DNA from: Tannerella sp.
GTDB lineage: Bacteria > Bacteroidota > Bacteroidia > Bacteroidales > Tannerellaceae
DNA: 10,286 nt
Reading direction: 5' to 3'
NCBI GenBank assembly: GCA_031277235.1
Contig: JAITMT010000221.1
Coordinates: 1-10,286 of the forward strand
The notes under the pieces were generated by a model, which was not told where the DNA came from, did not search any database, and worked only from the letters and a program-made list of their open reading frames with translations. Below are positions 6,373 to 10,286 of the stretch, piece by piece (position 1 is the stretch's first letter; every line of letters starts with the position of its first letter). Both the position numbers and the translations under genes were made by a program.

Positions 6373-9300
6373 TTATAATGTCATATTCAAGCCAAATGTA
6401 AAATATCGCGGTGTAGGTCCGTTGTTTTCAGGATCCCAAAATTCCCAGTCCTTAGCCCAGACGGCTACGTTGCGGATGGTAAAGAGGAATTTGAGATTTT
6501 GAATGGAGGCTTTTTGCGTCAGTTTCGCCGGTACGGTGTAAGCCAGCGAAATATTGTCCAGGCGGATGAACGAGTTGTCCCAGTACATGGCATAATTTGC
6601 CGAACCGTTGCTCGAATACATGCGGGCGTGGGTATTGATCGGGTTTTCGGGTGTCCAGTAGGGTAGGACGTAGTCGGTCGAGCGGTCTTTGAATCCGTCG
6701 TTGTTTTTCGGGCGGTTGTATTCCTTCAACTGTCCCCAGTACGAATAGAGCATGAACGAAAAATTGAAATTCTTCATGATCGTCAAATCGTTGCGTAACG
6801 TCCATCTGAATTTGGGATCCTTTTGACCGAGGAATTGCTTGTCGGAATCTTCAAATTTATAGTCTCCGTTCGGGTCGTATATTCTGAAATCGCCCGGCAG
6901 CACGCCATATTTCTGTGCTTCCTCTTCCTGACCGATTTGCCAAACGCCTTGCGGCTCCAACTCCCAAACCACGTTGATAGGCTTTCCGATAAACCATTTG
7001 TTTTTGACGTCGTCGGCTTCCTTTTGCCCGATCACATTGCCGTTTTCATCCAGGACGTCTTCCATGTTGCCGTACAAATGGGTGATTTTATTGACATTCC
7101 TTGAAAAGTTAAGCGTCGTGCGCCACAACAGATTTTCCTTGCGGATGTTGATGGTGTTCAATGTCAATTCGATTCCGTTATTTTGCACTTCACCCAAATT
7201 ATCCCATACATTGCTGAAACCCAGGATGTCGGGCAGGGCGCGTTCGACCAGCAGATTCGTGGTTTTGCTGCGGTACACCTCGATGCTTCCGTCAATGATT
7301 TGCTTATGGAACGTAAAATCGAGACCGACATTGAGCGAGGCGGTGCTTTCCCATTTCAGGTTGCTGTTTTGCATCCGGTTGACATACATTTGCGAACGCT
7401 GGTAGATGGCGCCTGTGGCGGCGTTGGCATACCAGTATTTCCCGGAAGTGTTCAAGTCGGAAATGGCGCTGTACATCCCGATATCCCTGTTGCCGTTGGT
7501 GCCGTACGACACGCGGATTTTTCCCTGTTCGAGAACGTTTTTCAGTTTTTCGTTCCAGAAACTTTCGTCGGTGAATCGCCACGCAATAGCCCCGGAGCCG
7601 AAATTCGCCCAGGGATGCGCCTGTCCGAAAGCCGAATATCCGTCGCGGCGGAAAGTGCCGGTTATCATGTACCGGTCCATCAGCGAATAGAAAACTCGCG
7701 CCATGTATGCGGATCCCGTATTCATTTCGTCGTTGCTGTCCACCGAAGGATTGGTTCCTCCCTTGATGTTGTGGAAACCCAGCAGGTCGTTGGGCGAAAA
7801 CAGCGAATTGTTTGCCTTCGTATTCCATTTTAGGTATTTTTCCGCATTCTGAAGCAGGGTTACGTCGAACGTGTGAATCCCGAATGTCTGATTCCATTTC
7901 AGCAGATTGTCCACCTGCCACTGGAAGATTTTTTCCTCTTCGCGCTGTACCATACCGTTTTGCGGCGCCCAGTCTATGTGTGTGGATTTTTGGTGGTTCA
8001 TGTAATTGTGAAATAGAAAACGGGGCGAATACGTGCTCTGGAAAGTAATGTTAAAAGGCAGTTTTATTTTCGCATACATGCTTGTAGTCAGGGTCGTATA
8101 AGTCCTGTCGCGTTCAACGTGCGACATCTCGTAAAACGGGTTGTTCGAGGAATTTTCGCTGCCCATGGGACGGCGGCGGTAGGTCCCGTCTTCATTATAC
8201 ATATCGCCCCAGGGAGAAGCCCAAAGCATGGCGCCCCAGTCAGCCGTCACGCGCGGATGGTCGTCCCAGTGCAGATTGCTTTCGTCGCGATAGGCAAATT
8301 GCGTGTTCACTCCCACGGAGAGGAATTTGGTTACGTCCGCATCCAGGTTTAGACGGCTGCGATAGGTCGAAAACTGTTCCCCGTAAATCAAACTTTCATT
8401 GTCGGCATAGCCTAAAGACCAGAAATAGGAGACTTCATCCTTCTTGCCCGACAGGCTCACGTTATAGTCCTGCCGCAATCCGGGATTGAACACGGCGTTG
8501 TACCAGTCGGTTTCCTTGCCGTTCAGATAGTTTTCCAACTCGTTCGCTTGCATGTACAGACGGGTAAACCATGTTTTCACCGGGTCTCCGTCGTTCGAAT
8601 CATACGAAAGCCACTGTTCCTGCGTTACTCCGGAAGGAAGGTTTCGCGGATCGTCGTACATGCCGGGGTTCTGTGCGGCTTTTACCACATTGATGCTTTT
8701 TGCCACGTCGCTGCGCCATTTGATGTAGCCCGCTCCGTCGTAAACCGGCATTTGCACGCCCATGTTTACCAATCCGATGGAAGAGTTCACATTTATCTGC
8801 GGTTTGCCCTGCGCGCCTTTCCGGGTCATGACAACGATTACGCCCGACGCCGCCTTGGCGCCGTAAACGGCAGCCGAACTGGCGTCCTTCAGTACGTCTA
8901 TCGTTTCGATGTCCGTCGGGTTAATGTCTTCCAGTCCGCCGTAGTAAATCACGCCGTCGAGCACTATCAAAGGCGATGAACCGGCTTTCAACGTGTTTTT
9001 ACCGCGTATTTCCATATCGCCTCCCGGTTTAGCCCCGGTTGAGTAACCGATGTCCAGACCGGAAATGTTTGCGCGAAGCATGTCGCGTACATCTCTCGGC
9101 GCTTCGTTGGCAACCGTTCCGGCTTTCATCTGGGCGATGGAGCCGGTCAAGTCGCGCTTTTTCATCGTGCCGTACCCGATTACCACCACTTCATCCAGGT
9201 CGCTGGTTGATTCCACAAGTTTGATGGCAAAATTCCGGTTGCTCCCGACGGTTACTTCCTGCGAAAGAAATCCGATGTATGAAAATACCAGCGTGGTATT

Positions 9301-9615
9301 CCCGTCCGGTACTTGCAGGTTGAAAACCCCGTCCATATCTGTCAGCGTCCCCTGTCCGGTACCCTTGATCAGCACCGAGACGCCGGGCAGCGGCTCGCCG
9401 TTGTTATCCGTAACCGTACCGGTAACGGTAACAGGCTGCATCACACCCGCCGCTTCGATTGAGGGTAGGGGCGGAATGTCTGTTTTCGGCGGATAAATGC
9501 CGTCCGCCCACATTGGCAATGTTCCCGATAACAGGAACATCAACGTAATTTTCAATGTTGAGAAAATTCGTTTTGAATTAAAAAATAAAAAATTTAACAT
9601 GTTTTTGTTTTTCAT
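6373..9615 (-). CDS. SusC/RagA family TonB-dependent outer-membrane transporter
   Basis: This 1080-residue outer-membrane transporter imports the ligand held by SusD, using energy from TonB-ExbBD. After a signal peptide (hydrophobic about 21-35, likely cleavage near MWA at 35-37), a carboxypeptidase-regulatory-like domain covers about 62-133 (VTGTVTDNNGEPLPGVSVLIKGT). The TonB box DEVVVIGYG is at 141-149. The plug domain spans about 155-267 and carries the SusC signature LKDASSAAVYGAKAASGVI (242-260). The rest is the beta-barrel, ending in RYFTFGLNMTL. There is no STN domain before the regulatory-like domain, so it is not built as an anti-sigma-signalling transducer. Regulation must come from another factor, not visible here. 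The ATG at residue 6 is an alternative start; the first ATG gives a long n-region before the hydrophobic core. Expression probably begins at the promoter near 10088, through a leader of about 465 nt holding the TGTA repeat. Confidence 0.97.
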   Translation of the reverse strand: MKNKNMLNFLFFNSKRIFSTLKITLMFLLSGTLPMWADGIYPPKTDIPPLPSIEAAGVMQPVTVTGTVTDNNGEPLPGVSVLIKGTGQGTLTDMDGVFNLQVPDGNTTLVFSYIGFLSQEVTVGSNRNFAIKLVESTSDLDEVVVIGYGTMKKRDLTGSIAQMKAGTVANEAPRDVRDMLRANISGLDIGYSTGAKPGGDMEIRGKNTLKAGSSPLIVLDGVIYYGGLEDINPTDIETIDVLKDASSAAVYGAKAASGVIVVMTRKGAQGKPQINVNSSIGLVNMGVQMPVYDGAGYIKWRSDVAKSINVVKAAQNPGMYDDPRNLPSGVTQEQWLSYDSNDGDPVKTWFTRLYMQANELENYLNGKETDWYNAVFNPGLRQDYNVSLSGKKDEVSYFWSLGYADNESLIYGEQFSTYRSRLNLDADVTKFLSVGVNTQFAYRDESNLHWDDHPRVTADWGAMLWASPWGDMYNEDGTYRRRPMGSENSSNNPFYEMSHVERDRTYTTLTTSMYAKIKLPFNITFQSTYSPRFLFHNYMNHQKSTHIDWAPQNGMVQREEEKIFQWQVDNLLKWNQTFGIHTFDVTLLQNAEKYLKWNTKANNSLFSPNDLLGFHNIKGGTNPSVDSNDEMNTGSAYMARVFYSLMDRYMITGTFRRDGYSAFGQAHPWANFGSGAIAWRFTDESFWNEKLKNVLEQGKIRVSYGTNGNRDIGMYSAISDLNTSGKYWYANAATGAIYQRSQMYVNRMQNSNLKWESTASLNVGLDFTFHKQIIDGSIEVYRSKTTNLLVERALPDILGFSNVWDNLGEVQNNGIELTLNTINIRKENLLWRTTLNFSRNVNKITHLYGNMEDVLDENGNVIGQKEADDVKNKWFIGKPINVVWELEPQGVWQIGQEEEAQKYGVLPGDFRIYDPNGDYKFEDSDKQFLGQKDPKFRWTLRNDLTIMKNFNFSFMLYSYWGQLKEYNRPKNNDGFKDRSTDYVLPYWTPENPINTHARMYSSNGSANYAMYWDNSFIRLDNISLAYTVPAKLTQKASIQNLKFLFTIRNVAVWAKDWEFWDPENNGPTPRYFTFGLNMTL

Positions 9616-9783
9616 AAAAATATTAGTAAATAGTTTTCAAATCTCTTTTGCCGGCTCGAAGATTCAATGTCGGCAGTTTCTTTTCTCGCAATAGTTTGTC
9701 AATATATCATAGGCATCTGATTTTTATGTGTTTATAATTTTTCTCATAACAATACAATAATTTATCCGGCTATTCCGGAAAAG

Positions 9784-9819
9784 GAATAACTGAATAATCG
9801 AATAATCGAATAATCGAAT
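9784..9819. repeat. Tandem 8-bp repeat GAATAATC
   Basis: Three perfect copies of GAATAATC occupy 9792-9815, followed by a partial copy (GAAT, 9816-9819) and preceded by a one-off variant GAATAACT (9784-9791). It lies in the susC leader, roughly 170-200 bp before the start codon. Repeats of this composition are frequent between genes of Bacteroidota and may vary in copy number by slippage. Confidence 0.85.
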
Positions 9820-9858
9820 GGATGAAAAGTTCTGTTTAAGGCGTGTTCTGTCAGAGTG

Positions 9859-9999
9859 CGGCTGTCTGCCGGTGTATGTATGTATGTATGTATGTATGTA
9901 TGTATGTATGTATGTATGTATGTATGTATGTATGTATGTATGTATGTATGTATGTATGTAGCGCCTGACGCGGAACGGTTTACATGATGCAGACAGCCG
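9859..9999. repeat. 11-bp inverted repeats enclosing the TGTA tract
   Basis: CGGCTGTCTGC at 9859-9869 is the exact reverse complement of GCAGACAGCCG at 9989-9999. The arms are 119 bp apart and contain the whole tetranucleotide tract. In RNA they could close a large stem-loop whose loop grows or shrinks with repeat number. A perfect G+C-rich match placed around the tract looks deliberate, but a role is inferred only. Confidence 0.7.
9873..9960. repeat. Tetranucleotide microsatellite (TGTA)22
   Basis: Exactly 22 uninterrupted copies of TGTA fill 88 bp; on the susC-coding strand the tract reads as TACA repeats. Perfect tetranucleotide tracts of this length in bacteria usually change length by slipped-strand mispairing and are typical of phase-variable loci. 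Here the tract is downstream of the predicted promoter and over 250 bp upstream of the susC start, so it would change the leader RNA rather than a reading frame or promoter spacing. The exact copy number may also be affected by assembly. Confidence 0.95.
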
Positions 10000-10087
10000 T
10001 ATCCGCCTGCAAATTCCGTACGATTTATGTAAGCCGTGTTTTTCATTTTATCAAATAAAAATTGTCTGTTCCCGGTTTTTCCGAACG

Positions 10088-10117
10088 CAAAGATAAACAA
10101 AATTTCACATAAACAAA
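10088..10117 (-). promoter_or_regulatory. Bacteroidota-type promoter for the susC-susD operon
   Basis: On the minus strand TATCTTTG (10095-10088) matches the -7 consensus TAnnTTTG exactly, followed by CG as is common. TTTG (10117-10114) lies 18 nt upstream as the -33 element. The transcript would begin near 10082, giving a leader of about 465 nt before the susC ATG. It is the only good promoter match I found between the upstream gene and susC. This start also lies downstream of the first ATG (10100) of a short low-complexity reading frame in the region, which argues against that frame being translated. Confidence 0.65.
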
Positions 10118-10167
10118 TATTTTTCGTATTTTTTTCAAATAATGCCCAAAAAGCAGAAGACTGCCGG

Positions 10168-10286
10168 CTACCGGCTACTTTCCTCCCCCGCCCGGTGCAG
10201 CAGGTTTATCAATTCCTGCGGAGCGCTGTCGAAATCGCGGAGCGGCACTTTTTCGATGATGGCGATGGTCGGGTCAATATCGTAGA
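10168..10286 (-). CDS. Unidentified protein, C-terminal end
   Basis: The last 38 codons of a gene enter from the right edge and end with TAG at 10170-10168. The visible peptide starts YDIDPTIAIIEKVPLRDFDS and ends with a helical, charged tail (QELINLLHRAGEESSR). Its G+C-rich coding pattern and fit to ordinary amino-acid use support a real gene, but the piece is too short to assign a family. It runs in the same direction as susC, and the susC promoter lies in the gap, so it is probably a separate transcription unit. A weak GCAG/CTGC stem followed by five T lies just after the stop. Confidence 0.55.
   Translation of the reverse strand, partial: YDIDPTIAIIEKVPLRDFDSAPQELINLLHRAGEESSR

Larger units (their letters stand above)
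9616..10167. other. 552-bp non-coding region upstream of susC
   Basis: No convincing gene lies here. On the minus strand the order is: a 3' flank of the upstream gene, a promoter (10117-10088), an 11-bp inverted repeat enclosing (TGTA)22, an 8-bp tandem repeat, a small hairpin (TCCGG 9765-9769 with CCGGA 9775-9779), then A/T-rich sequence up to the susC ATG. Most of it would be transcribed as the 5' leader of susC. A leader this long leaves room for control by structure, an antisense RNA or an RNA-binding protein, none of which I can identify. Confidence 0.7.

Noticed and set aside
9762..10100. A 112-codon minus-strand reading frame with repeated YIHT units across the TGTA tract.
   Set aside because: The repeat has no stop in any frame, so an open frame is expected by chance. 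The predicted transcript starts after its first ATG, and the flanking residues look like translated non-coding DNA, including the GAATAATC repeat.
10150..10163. A GCAG/CTGC stem with a following T-run as terminator of the right-edge gene.
   Set aside because: The stem has only four base pairs, too weak to call as a feature by itself.
1..10286. CRISPR array, tRNA, rRNA, or a complete insertion sequence.
   Set aside because: I saw no spaced direct repeats with unique spacers, no tRNA-like or rRNA sequence, and no transposase or integrase in any frame.

Overview
The window looks like part of a Bacteroidota chromosome, probably order Bacteroidales. The evidence is a SusC/SusD pair, promoters of the TTTG / TAnnTTTG type special to this phylum, start codons preceded by A/T-rich leaders without clear Shine-Dalgarno sites, and tandem A/T-rich intergenic repeats. 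All recognisable genes are on the minus strand, so the locus reads from high to low coordinates. I cannot name the species.

In transcription order: the C-terminal end of an unidentified gene (stop at 10168); a 552-bp intergenic stretch with a good promoter, 22 copies of the tetranucleotide TGTA inside a pair of 11-bp inverted repeats, and a short 8-bp tandem repeat; a SusC/RagA-type TonB-dependent transporter (9615-6373); a SusD/RagB-type lipoprotein (6358-4466); a long imperfect hairpin with a promoter-like box beside it; a secreted DUF6807 (PmoA-like) protein (4351-3446); a Tat-exported Gfo/Idh/MocA oxidoreductase (3381-1966); an A+T-rich AAA ATPase/DUF4143 gene with its own promoter (1829-534); and the N-terminal part of a second secreted protein, probably also DUF6807 type, running off the left edge (440 to <1).

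The simplest reading is a small nutrient-uptake locus. SusC and SusD bind a ligand and move it across the outer membrane. The exported oxidoreductase and the DUF6807 protein(s) would then act on it in the periplasm. No classical glycoside hydrolase, polysaccharide lyase, hybrid two-component sensor or sigma/anti-sigma pair is visible, so the substrate is unknown. An oxidation-based route for glycosides is plausible but unproven. The AAA/DUF4143 gene looks like a later insertion that splits the locus.

The most unusual non-coding features are the (TGTA)22 tract in the predicted susC leader, which could be a hypermutable expression switch, and the 25-bp-paired hairpin between susD and the enzyme genes.
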